In this document: piece after piece, positions 1 through 6,789 of the stretch
Layout: every line of letters begins with the position of its first letter
Position numbering within the stretch: the stretch's first letter is position 1
NCBI GenBank assembly: GCA_012271225.1
Contig: JAAXGS010000033.1
Coordinates: 1-7,213 of the forward strand
DNA: 7,213 bases
Origin: Dehalococcoidia bacterium
GTDB lineage: Bacteria > Chloroflexota > Dehalococcoidia > UBA6926
Reading direction: 5' to 3'
The notes under the pieces: model-generated
What the model saw: the letters and a program-made list of their open reading frames with translations, nothing else
Told to the model about the DNA's origin: nothing
Databases searched by the model: none
Made by a program: the position numbers and the translations under genes

Positions 1-456
1 GTTGATGGCCGTGCGGAAGATGTAGTCGCCCGCGTCGGCAATGTCCGGGCTGGTTGCGGACGGTGACAGAAGGATGACGCCGTCCTCCTCCGCCAGTGGC
101 GCCGCGCCCAGCATCGCGCCGCTGCACGTGGTGCCCAGAATGATCCTGACGCCGTCCACGTCCGTCAGCTTGTTGTAGGCTGTGATGGCGTCCGCGGGGG
201 CGCATCCGGAGTCCTCGAGAATCACCACCAACATGCGCCCGTTGACGCCGCCGGCGGCGTTGATCTCCTCGACGGCCAACAGCTTGGCGCGGGAGATGGG
301 ATTGCCGTAGGACTCTCCGGGCCCCGTCAGGGAGTCCATCGCGCCAATGACGAACGGTCCCGGCGGTGAGGGTGTCTCATCCTCCGCCGGAGTGCACGCG
401 AGCGCGAAAAGGGTGACGAGGGTCAGACTGACGATGATCGTGACTGCGCGGAACAT
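1..456 (-). CDS. ABC transporter substrate-binding lipoprotein, LivJ-like (branched-chain amino acid family), C-terminus outside window
   Basis: This gene reads leftward from ATG at 456 and is cut by the left edge after 152 codons; the family is usually 370-420 residues. The N-terminus is a lipoprotein signal: a hydrophobic stretch (residues 5-20) ending in the lipobox FALA-Cys21. A Pro/Glu-rich tether (PAEDETPSPPG) follows, so the mature protein should be lipid-anchored outside the cytoplasmic membrane. The fold-type-I receptor domain begins at VIGAMDSLTGP (36-46), then AKLLAVEEINAAGGVNG (58-73). Cys85 (EDSGC) and Cys111 (LGTTCSG) match in context and spacing the disulfide pair of E. coli LivJ. 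The SPSATSP segment (131-137) matches the SPAATNP ligand-lobe segment of LivJ. The family captures Leu/Ile/Val, other amino acids, amides or urea for an ABC permease; the ligand here cannot be read. A strong SD (GAGGAGG) precedes the ATG by 6 nt. The permease and ATPase genes are not in view. Confidence 0.9.
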   Translation of the reverse strand, partial: MFRAVTIIVSLTLVTLFALACTPAEDETPSPPGPFVIGAMDSLTGPGESYGNPISRAKLLAVEEINAAGGVNGRMLVVILEDSGCAPADAITAYNKLTDVDGVRIILGTTCSGAMLGAAPLAEEDGVILLSPSATSPDIADAGDYIFRTAIN

Positions 457-462
457 AAAGCC

Positions 463-469
463 CCTCCTC
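463..469 (-). promoter_or_regulatory. Ribosome binding site of the substrate-binding lipoprotein gene
   Basis: On the minus strand GAGGAGG lies 6 nt before the ATG at 456. It is close to the anti-SD complement and fixes this start codon. It is the strongest SD in the window. Confidence 0.75.
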
Positions 470-491
470 ATTCATTCTTGCGGAACTGAAC

Positions 492-531
492 GGAACCGTG
501 GCGATGAATCTGCCGATGTACTCGCGGTTCC
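492..531 (-). repeat. Inverted repeat GGAACCG / CGGTTCC in the leader of the lipoprotein gene
   Basis: Perfect 7-bp arms at 492-498 and 525-531 are separated by 26 bp. They lie between the candidate promoter (585-612) and the start codon (456). A further CGGAAC copy at 481-486 is a direct repeat of 491-496 with a 10-bp period. This could be an operator with several half-sites, a leader RNA stem, or chance. Confidence 0.3.
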
Positions 532-584
532 ATGTCGCTATGCGCCCGATTGATTGGGAACGGGCTGAATCATAGGCGTAATTC

Positions 585-612
585 AGTATGGATCATCCCG
601 TTCGCGCGTCAA
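585..612 (-). promoter_or_regulatory. Candidate sigma-70-type promoter of the lipoprotein gene
   Basis: On the minus strand a TTGACG -35 (607-612, 5/6 to consensus) is followed after 16 bp by CATACT (585-590, 4/6). Transcription would start near 578, leaving a leader of about 120 nt before the ATG at 456. No other pair in 457-685 is as good. The call rests on consensus matching only. Confidence 0.45.
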
Positions 613-632
613 GCGGATTCCCGCGGGCAACC

Positions 633-655
633 GCGCAGAACGGCTGCCGCTGCGC
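633..655 (-). terminator. GC-rich hairpin downstream of tRNA-Ala, possible terminator without U-tract
   Basis: On the minus strand GCGCAG (650-655 side) pairs with CTGCGC, and an inner CGG/CCG stem closes a three-base CAG loop with a two-base bulge. It begins about 30 nt past the tRNA 3' end. No T-run follows, so it is not a canonical intrinsic terminator. It may be a processing or 3'-end structure of the tRNA transcript, or chance in GC-rich DNA. Confidence 0.3.
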
Positions 656-685
656 CGACCAACTGACCGCTGCGATGCGAATGGA

Positions 686-761
686 TGGTGGAGCTGAGGG
701 GAGTCGAACCCCTGACCTCTTCAATGCCATTGAAGCGCTCTCCCAACTGAGCTACAGCCCC
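686..761 (-). tRNA. tRNA-Ala (anticodon GGC)
   Basis: The 76-nt cloverleaf folds completely on the minus strand. The acceptor is GGGGCTG/CAGCTCC, the D-arm GCTC/GAGC, the anticodon stem CTTCA/TGAAG with loop ATGGCAT, and the T-arm AGGGG/CCCCT with loop TTCGACT. The discriminator base is A and the CCA end is encoded (complement at 686-688). The anticodon GGC, complementary to 726-728, decodes GCC and GCU alanine codons. The acceptor has the G3-U70 wobble pair that AlaRS recognises, which confirms the identity independently. It lies between the lipoprotein gene and the divergent metH gene, and no other tRNA is adjacent. No integration scar or duplicated tRNA end is visible. Confidence 0.98.
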
Positions 762-860
762 TCCTCGTGACGGTTTTCCCGGCCAATCTCCCTGTTAGTC
801 TCCAAAGGGCGCCGGGCGTCCCTCACCGGCCCGCCCGCGGCAACGTGGACGGATAGTCCA

Positions 861-888
861 ATTATTGCACAGCGGCCTGACTGCGCAA
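861..888 (-). promoter_or_regulatory. Candidate promoter for tRNA-Ala
   Basis: On the minus strand TTGCGC (883-888) is followed after 16 bp by AATAAT (861-866, 5/6 to the -10 consensus). The -35 is weak (3/6) and the implied leader of about 90 nt is long for a tRNA gene, so this is only the best candidate in 762-900. It stands back to back with the metH promoter candidate, with 15 bp between the two -35 boxes. Confidence 0.3.
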
Positions 889-903
889 GGCGCTCCGGGG
901 CGA

Positions 904-932
904 CTGACCAATCCGCGCGGCGGCACTACAAT
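904..932 (+). promoter_or_regulatory. Candidate sigma-70-type promoter of metH
   Basis: CTGACC (904-909, 4/6 to TTGACA) is followed by exactly 17 bp and TACAAT (927-932, 5/6 to TATAAT). Transcription would start near 939, about 20 nt before the metH start. The leader is therefore very short and leaves no room for a metabolite riboswitch downstream of this start site. Confidence 0.5.
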
Positions 933-961
933 GGAAGACACGAACAACGATCACATGGCGC

Positions 962-3900
962 ATGACGCGGGAACGTGATGAACGGTTCCTGCGGCGGACG
1001 GAGACAACGATCAACACGAATGACGGCAGAGAGGGGCGGCTGGCCCGTCTGAAAGAGCTGTTGGCGGAGCGCGTCCTCGTGGTGGACGGGGCGATGGGGA
1101 CGCGCATTCAGGCGCTTGGGCTCACCGCGGACGATTTCGGCGCCCCGGATCTCGAGGGTTGCAATGAAATCCTGAACGTAACCCGTCCGGATGTCATCGC
1201 CGCCATTCACCGCAGCTATCTGGACGCGGGCGCGGACATCATCGAGACGAACACGTTCGGCTCCACGCCCCTGGTTCTTGGCGAGTACGGCCTTGCAAGC
1301 CGTGCAGAGGAGGTCAGCGCAGCCGGAGCGAGGCTTGCGCGGGACGAGGCCGATGCGCGTTCGACGCCGCAGCGCCCGCGATTCGTCGCAGGCTCCATAG
1401 GCCCAACCACGCGCTCCATCTCCGTCACCGGCGGCGTGACGTTTGATGAGCTTGTGGAGCACTACCGCGTTCAGGCGCGCGGCCTCATCACCGGCGGCGT
1501 CGATGTCCTGCTGTTGGAGACTGCGCAGGACGCGCTGAACGTCAAGGCGGGACTGGAGGGGATCGACCGCGCAAACGCGGACCTTGGCGTCCGTGTCCCG
1601 GCGGCGGCGCAATGCACCATCGAGACGATGGGCACGCTCCTGGCGGGGCAGGACATCGAGGCTTTCTACACCTCCTTCGCGCACCGCGACCTGCTCTGGA
1701 TCGGCATGAACTGCGCCACGGGGCCGGAGTTTATGCGTGATCATGTGCGCGCGCTTGCGCGCGTCTCACGCTTTCCGGTTGCCGTCATCCCCAACGCGGG
1801 CCTGCCGGATGAGGACGGCAACTATCACGATACGCCGGACAACGTCGCCGCCGTGCTGGGCTCGTTCATCGACGCCGGCTGGGTCAACATCGTCGGCGGC
1901 TGCTGCGGAACCGACGCGGAGCACATTGAGCGGATCTGCGCCGTTGGCCTGAATCGGCCTCCGCGCGCGCCCGTCCGCGCCCATGCGACCGTTGTATCGG
2001 GACTGGAGACCCTCACGATCGATGACGATACGCGGCCGGTTCTGATTGGCGAGCGGACAAACGTGCTTGGCAGCCGGAAATTCAAGCGGCTCATCGCCGA
2101 GGGCAGGCTCGATGAGGCTTCTGAGATAGGCCGTGAGCAGATTCGCGGCGGGGCGCACGCGCTGGACGTCTGCCTGCAGGACCCGGATCGTGACGAGACC
2201 GCCGATATGGTTGTCCTCCTCGAGCGGCTCGTGCGCAAGACGCGCGCGCCCATCGTCATCGATTCAACGGATGTCTCAGTGATCGAAGAGGCGCTCAAAC
2301 GCACGCAGGGGAAATCGATCATCAACTCCATCAACCTTGAGGAAGGAGAGGCCCGATTCGCCGCCGTCGCGCCGCTGGCCCGGCGGTACGGCGCGGCGGT
2401 CATTGTCGGCTGCATTGATGAGGACAGGGAGCAGGCGCAGGCTGTCACGCGCCAACGGAAGCTGGAGATCGCCCGCCGCTCCTATGAACTCCTGACGGAG
2501 AAGTACGGACTGCGGGGCGAGGACATCATCTTTGACCCGCTGACGTTCCCCGTCGGCACCGGCGATGAGAACTACATCGGCTCCGCCGTGGAGACGATTG
2601 AGGGCATTCGTTTGATCAAGGAGGCCCTGCCGCTGGCGAAAACGACGCTCGGCATCTCAAACGTGTCATTCGGGCTGCCGCAGGCGGGGCGGGAGGCGCT
2701 GAACGCAGTCATGTTGTATCACTGCGCGCAGGCCGGCCTCGATAGCGCAATCGTCAACACGGGCGGGCTGGTTCGGTATGCGGCAATTCCGGAGGACGAG
2801 CGGGACATCTGTGATGATCTGATCTACTGGCGGGGCGATGATCCCATTGCCGCGTTCGCCGCCCATTTCCGGGAGCGCCGGTCTTCGGCGGAGAACGCCG
2901 GCGAATCGCGCATGGACGGACTGACGGTGGATGAGAGGATTGCCAGGCGTGTTGTGGAGGGCGTGCAGGAGGGCATGGCCGCAGACCTCGATCACGTCCT
3001 GGCCGATCGGGCGCCGCTGGCGATCATCAACGGCCCGCTGATGGCCGGGATGGATGAGGTGGGGCGGCTCTTTGCGGCGAATGAACTGATCGTCGCGGAG
3101 GTGCTTGAGTCGGCGGAGGTTATGAAGGTGGCCGTGGCGCACCTTGAACCGCACATGGAATCGGAGGACACGGGCTCCCGGGGCAGGATTCTCCTCGCGA
3201 CGGTCAAGGGAGATGTCCATGACATCGGCAAGAACCTGGTTGACATCATCCTCTCCAACAACGGCTATCGTGTGATCAACCGCGGGATTCGTGTGCCGCC
3301 GGGGGAGCTGATCGACGCCTTCCGTGAGCACAGCCCGGACATCATCGGCCTCTCCGGCCTGCTGGTGAAATCCGCGCAGATGATGGTTGAGACGGTGCGC
3401 GATTTTACGGACGCCGGAGTGGATGTGCCGATTCTGGTTGGCGGCGCGGCGCTCAGCAACCGCTTCACCCGCCTTCGGATCGCGCCGGAGTACCGGGGTC
3501 TTGTGGCCTATGCGCAGGATGCCATGACCGGGCTCGACCTTGCGAACCGCATCCGCTCACCGGAGCAGCGAGATCGGCTGGCGGTGGAACTGCAGACGGA
3601 AACGGACAGGCTCCGCGGGCAGGACGCCGTCCGCGCCGCCGCGCCGCAGGCGGAGAGCAGGCCGCGCGCCGGCGTGAAACCCGTCCACGCGCCGCCCCAG
3701 CCGCCGGACCTGCTGGAACATGTCCTGCTGGATCATGACCTTGATGAGGTGTTCTCCTACATCAACCCCGTCATGCTCTACGTTCGGCACCTGGGCTACC
3801 GCGGCCGTTTTGCCGAGGCGCTTGCGGAAGGAGAGTCGCGCGCCGTGGAACTCCATGAGCGTGTCACACATGTACAGGGCATACTCTCATCGCGCCCTGA

Positions 3901-4543
3901 TATCCGCGCCTCCGCCGTCTATCGTTTCTTCTGCGCCGCGCGGCAGGGCGACGATGTGCTGATCCTGTCTCCGGAGGGCGGCAGTGTTCTTGAACGACTG
4001 CAGTTCGGCAGGCAGGGGGCGGGGGAGGGGCTGTGCCTCGCCGACTACCTGAATCCCCTTGATGGGGGGGAGCCGGATTACATTGGCGCGTTTGTCACGA
4101 CGGTGGGGCCGGGCGTGCGCGCCCTGGCGGATGAATGGAAGGACGCCGGTCAATATCTTGACTCACACATCCTGCAGGTGCTGGCTCTTGAGGGGGCGGA
4201 AGGCTTCGCGGAGCTGCTCCACGGGCGCATGCGCGCCATGTGGGGCTTTCCGGACCCCGCGGACGTCTCAAAGACGGACCTCTTCCGGGCGGAGTACCGC
4301 GGCAAGCGCTATTCCTTTGGATACCCCGCCTGCCCGCGCCTGGAGGATCAGCAGGCCCTGTGGCGCCTGCTCCGTCCCGCGCAGACGCTGGGCGTCAACC
4401 TGACTGAGGAGATGATGATGGAGCCGGAGGGCTCCGTCAGCGCCCTTGTCTTTCATCACCCGCAGGCCAGGTATTTCAACCTCTCCGATGAGGATACGGA
4501 ACGTCTGGAGCAGCGCGTCAACCGAGGGGTTCCCGCGGGGTAG
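962..4543 (+). CDS. metH: Cobalamin-dependent methionine synthase (5-methyltetrahydrofolate-homocysteine methyltransferase), full length
   Basis: This cytoplasmic enzyme moves the methyl group of 5-methyl-THF through cobalamin to homocysteine, giving methionine and THF. At 1193 residues (E. coli MetH 1227) all four modules are present in order. The homocysteine domain (~35-330) has VDGAMGT at 41-47 and zinc ligands Cys251 (GMNC) and Cys314-Cys315 (GGCCGT). The pterin domain (~355-640) has GERTNV at 363-368 and ISNVSFGLP at 565-573. In the B12 cap and binding domains (~650-865), Phe704 fits the cap Phe of E. coli. The DVHDIG motif gives the cobalt ligand His753 with Asp751, and Ser804 completes the triad. 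An Ala/Pro-rich linker (~888-915) leads to the reactivation domain with Arg1116 and GYPACP (1120-1125), the AdoMet site. The ATG at 962 has no clear SD, and the first ~27 residues precede the conserved core, so the start is less certain than the gene. The reductase partner is not in view. Confidence 0.97.
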   Translation: MTRERDERFLRRTETTINTNDGREGRLARLKELLAERVLVVDGAMGTRIQALGLTADDFGAPDLEGCNEILNVTRPDVIAAIHRSYLDAGADIIETNTFGSTPLVLGEYGLASRAEEVSAAGARLARDEADARSTPQRPRFVAGSIGPTTRSISVTGGVTFDELVEHYRVQARGLITGGVDVLLLETAQDALNVKAGLEGIDRANADLGVRVPAAAQCTIETMGTLLAGQDIEAFYTSFAHRDLLWIGMNCATGPEFMRDHVRALARVSRFPVAVIPNAGLPDEDGNYHDTPDNVAAVLGSFIDAGWVNIVGGCCGTDAEHIERICAVGLNRPPRAPVRAHATVVSGLETLTIDDDTRPVLIGERTNVLGSRKFKRLIAEGRLDEASEIGREQIRGGAHALDVCLQDPDRDETADMVVLLERLVRKTRAPIVIDSTDVSVIEEALKRTQGKSIINSINLEEGEARFAAVAPLARRYGAAVIVGCIDEDREQAQAVTRQRKLEIARRSYELLTEKYGLRGEDIIFDPLTFPVGTGDENYIGSAVETIEGIRLIKEALPLAKTTLGISNVSFGLPQAGREALNAVMLYHCAQAGLDSAIVNTGGLVRYAAIPEDERDICDDLIYWRGDDPIAAFAAHFRERRSSAENAGESRMDGLTVDERIARRVVEGVQEGMAADLDHVLADRAPLAIINGPLMAGMDEVGRLFAANELIVAEVLESAEVMKVAVAHLEPHMESEDTGSRGRILLATVKGDVHDIGKNLVDIILSNNGYRVINRGIRVPPGELIDAFREHSPDIIGLSGLLVKSAQMMVETVRDFTDAGVDVPILVGGAALSNRFTRLRIAPEYRGLVAYAQDAMTGLDLANRIRSPEQRDRLAVELQTETDRLRGQDAVRAAAPQAESRPRAGVKPVHAPPQPPDLLEHVLLDHDLDEVFSYINPVMLYVRHLGYRGRFAEALAEGESRAVELHERVTHVQGILSSRPDIRASAVYRFFCAARQGDDVLILSPEGGSVLERLQFGRQGAGEGLCLADYLNPLDGGEPDYIGAFVTTVGPGVRALADEWKDAGQYLDSHILQVLALEGAEGFAELLHGRMRAMWGFPDPADVSKTDLFRAEYRGKRYSFGYPACPRLEDQQALWRLLRPAQTLGVNLTEEMMMEPEGSVSALVFHHPQARYFNLSDEDTERLEQRVNRGVPAG

Positions 4544-4578
4544 CGTTCGCGTCCGGGCGGCCGGTGAGAGGCGCGCCC

Positions 4579-4584
4579 TATAAT
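4579..4584 (+). promoter_or_regulatory. Candidate -10 box upstream of the sirtuin gene
   Basis: A perfect TATAAT lies in the short gap after metH, in GC-rich surroundings. At 16-18 bp upstream there is no recognisable -35 (GGCGGC at 4556-4561). It would need an activator or a different sigma factor, or be fortuitous. The expected start site (~4591) falls within the palindrome at 4587-4601. Confidence 0.4.
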
Positions 4585-4586
4585 CA

Positions 4587-4601
4587 CTGCGTGAGACGCA
4601 G
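4587..4601 (+). repeat. Perfect palindrome CTGCGT-GAG-ACGCAG at the expected sirtuin transcription start
   Basis: Six-bp arms with a 3-bp centre start 2 bp after the TATAAT box and end 18 bp before the ATG at 4620. As DNA it sits where a repressor would block transcription start. As RNA it would form a tight stem-loop near the 5' end if the start lies upstream of 4587. It has no U-tract and lies before a gene, so it is not a terminator. Confidence 0.5.
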
Positions 4602-4619
4602 CACGTGAGGTTTGATCAC

Positions 4620-5441
4620 ATGGGACTATCCGATTCCGCCCGCGCCGCCCTTGACGCAACCGCGCGCGCCATGCTGGCCGCCCGCTACGTCACAGCCCTT
4701 GCGGGAGCGGGAATGTCCGCGGAGAGCGGCATCCCCACGTTCCGCGGTCCGGGCGGGCTGTGGACCAAATACGGGGCGCCGGACAATCGCGGCTACCAGC
4801 AGTTCCTGGAGGATCCGCGCGGGTGGTGGGAGCGGCGTCTGAATGGAAATCAGATGCCGGAGATGCGGGAGGCGCTGGACAGGGCGCAGCCCAATCCGGG
4901 CCATCACGCCCTGGTTGAGCTTGAAGACGCGGGGGTTCTGCGCCACACCGTGACGCAGAACGTCGATAATCTGCACCGCGCCGCCGGCAGCCGGAGCATC
5001 TCTGAGATCCACGGCAATCACACGCTGATTCGGTGCGTTGCGTGCGTCAGCCGCTTCGAGCGGGAGGAAATCCCGCTCGATGAGCTTCCGCCAATGTGCT
5101 CCCGCTGCGGCGGGCTGCTGAAGACGGACACCGTCATGTTCGGGGAGCCGATTCCGCCAGACGTGCTGCGCGCCTGCCAGACAGAGGCGGCCCGGAGCGA
5201 TTGCGTCCTGATCCTCGGCACGTCCGCCATCGTCTATCCCGCCGCCGCGCTCCCCGATGTGGCGCGGCGGCTGAATGACGCCACGCTCATTGAGATCAAC
5301 CCGAACGAGACGGCCCTGACTGACGCATGCTCCATCGTCGTCCGCGCACCGACGGGAGAGGCGCTCCCGGAGCTTGTGGCGGCAATCCGGCGTCTGCGCG
5401 GCGATACGCGCTCAATGGCGGGCGTTCCGGATGCCACATAA
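4620..5441 (+). CDS. Sir2-family NAD+-dependent protein deacylase (sirtuin)
   Basis: Sirtuins remove acetyl or other acyl groups from protein lysines using NAD+, releasing nicotinamide and O-acyl-ADP-ribose. The 273-residue protein has the full core. The NAD+-binding loop is GAGMSAESGIPTFRG (29-43). TQNVDNLH (112-119) precedes the catalytic His131 (EIHGN). The zinc knuckle has Cys139, Cys142, Cys160 and Cys163. FGEPIP (174-179), the second NAD+ site LGTS (199-202) and EINPNE (225-230) follow. GIPTFR replaces the commoner GIPDFR. The Tyr-x-x-Arg acyl-pocket motif of CobB/SIRT5-type desuccinylases is not evident in the expected region (DPRGWWERRLN, 65-75), so deacetylase activity is likelier; this is inference. 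I chose ATG 4620 because GAGG (4607-4610) lies 9 nt upstream; an in-frame GTG at 4605 would add five residues. The acetyl-lysine substrate, for example an acetyl-CoA synthetase, is not nearby. Confidence 0.94.
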   Translation: MGLSDSARAALDATARAMLAARYVTALAGAGMSAESGIPTFRGPGGLWTKYGAPDNRGYQQFLEDPRGWWERRLNGNQMPEMREALDRAQPNPGHHALVELEDAGVLRHTVTQNVDNLHRAAGSRSISEIHGNHTLIRCVACVSRFEREEIPLDELPPMCSRCGGLLKTDTVMFGEPIPPDVLRACQTEAARSDCVLILGTSAIVYPAAALPDVARRLNDATLIEINPNETALTDACSIVVRAPTGEALPELVAAIRRLRGDTRSMAGVPDAT

Positions 5442-5442
5442 T

Positions 5443-6771
5443 ATGCCCGACGCCGTGGTCCGCCCCTTTCGCGGATGGCGGTATGACCCGTCACGCGCGG
5501 GTGATCCAGGCGCGCTGTCCGCGCCGCCGTATGACGTCATTGTTCCCGCGGACGCGCCCCGCCTGCTGAATGCCAGCCCCTATAACGTCATTCGGCTTGA
5601 GCTCCCCTCCGCGGGCGGCGCGCCGGACCCCTATCACGCGGCGGCCCGGACGTGGCAGGAATGGACCTCGGGCGGTGTGCTGCGGCGGGATGAGGCGCCG
5701 CATTTCTATCTGATTCGACACGGCTTTCTCCACGCCGGTCAGACGCGCAGCCGCCTGGAGCTTGTTGGCGCGCTGCGGCTTGCGCCGTGGGAGCACGGCT
5801 CCGTGCTGCCGCATGAACAGACGCATGAGGGCCCAAAGCGCGATCGGCTCATGCTCATGAACGCGATTGAGGCCAACATCAGCCCCATCATGGCCCTGTA
5901 CACCGATGATCACCGGAATATCGGACAGGTTCTTGAAACCGTCCTGACGCGGCCCGCGGACACCGCCTTTACCGATACGGCCGGGGATCACTATGAGGTC
6001 CGGGTCGTATCCGACGCCGAACAGCGGATGGCGCTGTCACACGGATTGCGTGGGCCGCTCTACATCGCGGATGGACACCATCGCTATGAGACCGCCCTGC
6101 AGTACAGGGACGCGCGCGAGAAGGCGCCCGATCATGACGACCAACAGGCCGCGGGCTACATCATGACGGCGCTGACCGCCGCGGACGATCCGGGCCTGAT
6201 CAGCCTGCCGTACCACCGCCTGCTCCGCGGACTCCCGCCGGACTCCCGCGCGCGCCTGCGCCGCCAGGTGGAGACGTACTTCCACACGGAGGAGATCCTC
6301 ATCGGAGAGTTGTCCGCGTCGGACGCCGCCGCGCGGTTCACCTCTGCGCGAACGGCGGCCGGTGATGAGCCGATGATGGCCATGGTGGAGGCCCCGGGCC
6401 GCGCGCTGACTCTGCTCACCCCTCTGGAGCCCGGCATCTTCACCGGCCTGCTGACCGGACAGACGCAGGCGTGGGCAAGGCTTGCGCCGTGTGTCTTTCT
6501 CGACGTTCTGCTGACGCCGGGGCTTGGCATGGATCAGCAAAAGGCGGAGAGTCGGGGGCTGCTCTCCTACCCGCGCGACGCCGCCGAGGCGATTGACGCC
6601 GTTCGCTCCGGCGGCCATGACGCGGCCTTTTTGCTGAGGGCCGTTTCAATGGCGGACATGACGGAGGCGGCCCGCGCGGGCGAGCGGCTGCCGCCAAAAT
6701 CGACGTACTTCTTTCCGAAAGTCGCGGCGGGAATCGTCCTGAACTCTCTGGCAGGACGGCTTGAAGGCTAG
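5443..6771 (+). CDS. DUF1015 family protein, function unknown
   Basis: The 442-residue protein matches the uncharacterised DUF1015 family along its whole length. The N-terminal motif is RPFRGWRYDP (7-16), then APPYDVI (27-33) and SPYNVIRLELP (45-55). The middle has LVGALRLAPWEHG (107-119), VLPHEQTHEGPKRDRL (121-136) and NISPIMALY (145-153). The signature ADGHHRYETAL is at 209-219. The C-terminus has LPPKSTYFFPK (416-426). It has no signal peptide or membrane segment, so it is cytoplasmic. DGHHRYETA resembles the GERRxRA-type nucleotide-binding box of ParB/sulfiredoxin-like folds, including the free-serine kinase SerK; this is an analogy from the motif, not a shown homology. The start at 5443 is one base past the sirtuin stop (TAA-T-ATG) and 6 residues before the conserved RPFRG. 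An in-frame ATG at 5431 would overlap the sirtuin by 11 nt. There is no clear SD at either start, which suits translational coupling. Confidence 0.9.
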   Translation: MPDAVVRPFRGWRYDPSRAGDPGALSAPPYDVIVPADAPRLLNASPYNVIRLELPSAGGAPDPYHAAARTWQEWTSGGVLRRDEAPHFYLIRHGFLHAGQTRSRLELVGALRLAPWEHGSVLPHEQTHEGPKRDRLMLMNAIEANISPIMALYTDDHRNIGQVLETVLTRPADTAFTDTAGDHYEVRVVSDAEQRMALSHGLRGPLYIADGHHRYETALQYRDAREKAPDHDDQQAAGYIMTALTAADDPGLISLPYHRLLRGLPPDSRARLRRQVETYFHTEEILIGELSASDAAARFTSARTAAGDEPMMAMVEAPGRALTLLTPLEPGIFTGLLTGQTQAWARLAPCVFLDVLLTPGLGMDQQKAESRGLLSYPRDAAEAIDAVRSGGHDAAFLLRAVSMADMTEAARAGERLPPKSTYFFPKVAAGIVLNSLAGRLEG

Positions 6772-6777
6772 TACACT
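6748..6777 (+). promoter_or_regulatory. Candidate promoter of greA, inside the 3' end of the DUF1015 gene
   Basis: CTGGCA (6748-6753, 4/6) is followed after 18 bp by TACACT (6772-6777, 4/6). Transcription would start near 6785, giving a leader of about 60 nt. The -10 overlaps a small 4-1-4 palindrome, ACAC-T-GTGT (6773-6781). The match is modest; greA could also be read through from DUF1015, since no terminator is visible between them. Confidence 0.35.
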
Positions 6778-6789
6778 GTGTGGACTTTA

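Noticed and set aside
347..553. A 68-codon plus-strand ORF opposite the lipoprotein gene start
   Set aside because: It is antisense to the signal peptide and leader of a well-supported gene, and its product resembles nothing known to me.
588..770. A 60-codon plus-strand ORF ending GAEGSRTPDLFNAIEALSQLSYSP
   Set aside because: Its C-terminal half is the antisense translation of the tRNA-Ala gene, a well-known source of false hypothetical proteins. It has no SD.
811..837. Overlapping GCCGG/CCGGC and CGGGCG/CGCCCG inverted repeats between tRNA and metH
   Set aside because: Such short arms are expected by chance in a stretch this rich in G and C, and no T-run or conserved element accompanies them.
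770..961. A cobalamin or SAH/SAM riboswitch upstream of metH
   Set aside because: I looked for the B12-box GCCACTG and for the conserved SAH/SAM core elements and saw none. The best promoter leaves only about 20 nt of leader.
926..1744. A 272-codon minus-strand ORF overlapping metH, and other long antisense ORFs within metH
   Set aside because: High GC at third codon positions keeps antisense frames open. The metH frame is confirmed by motifs along its whole length, and the antisense products show no recognisable domain.
4555..4578. GGGCG/CGCCC inverted repeat after metH as a terminator
   Set aside because: The stem is only 5 bp with a 14-nt loop, and it is followed by TATAAT rather than a T-run.
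5374..5442. A longer N-terminus for the DUF1015 protein, extending to an ATG at 5374
   Set aside because: The extra 23 codons lie wholly inside the sirtuin gene in another frame and do not fit the family's usual start, which is a few residues before RPFRG.
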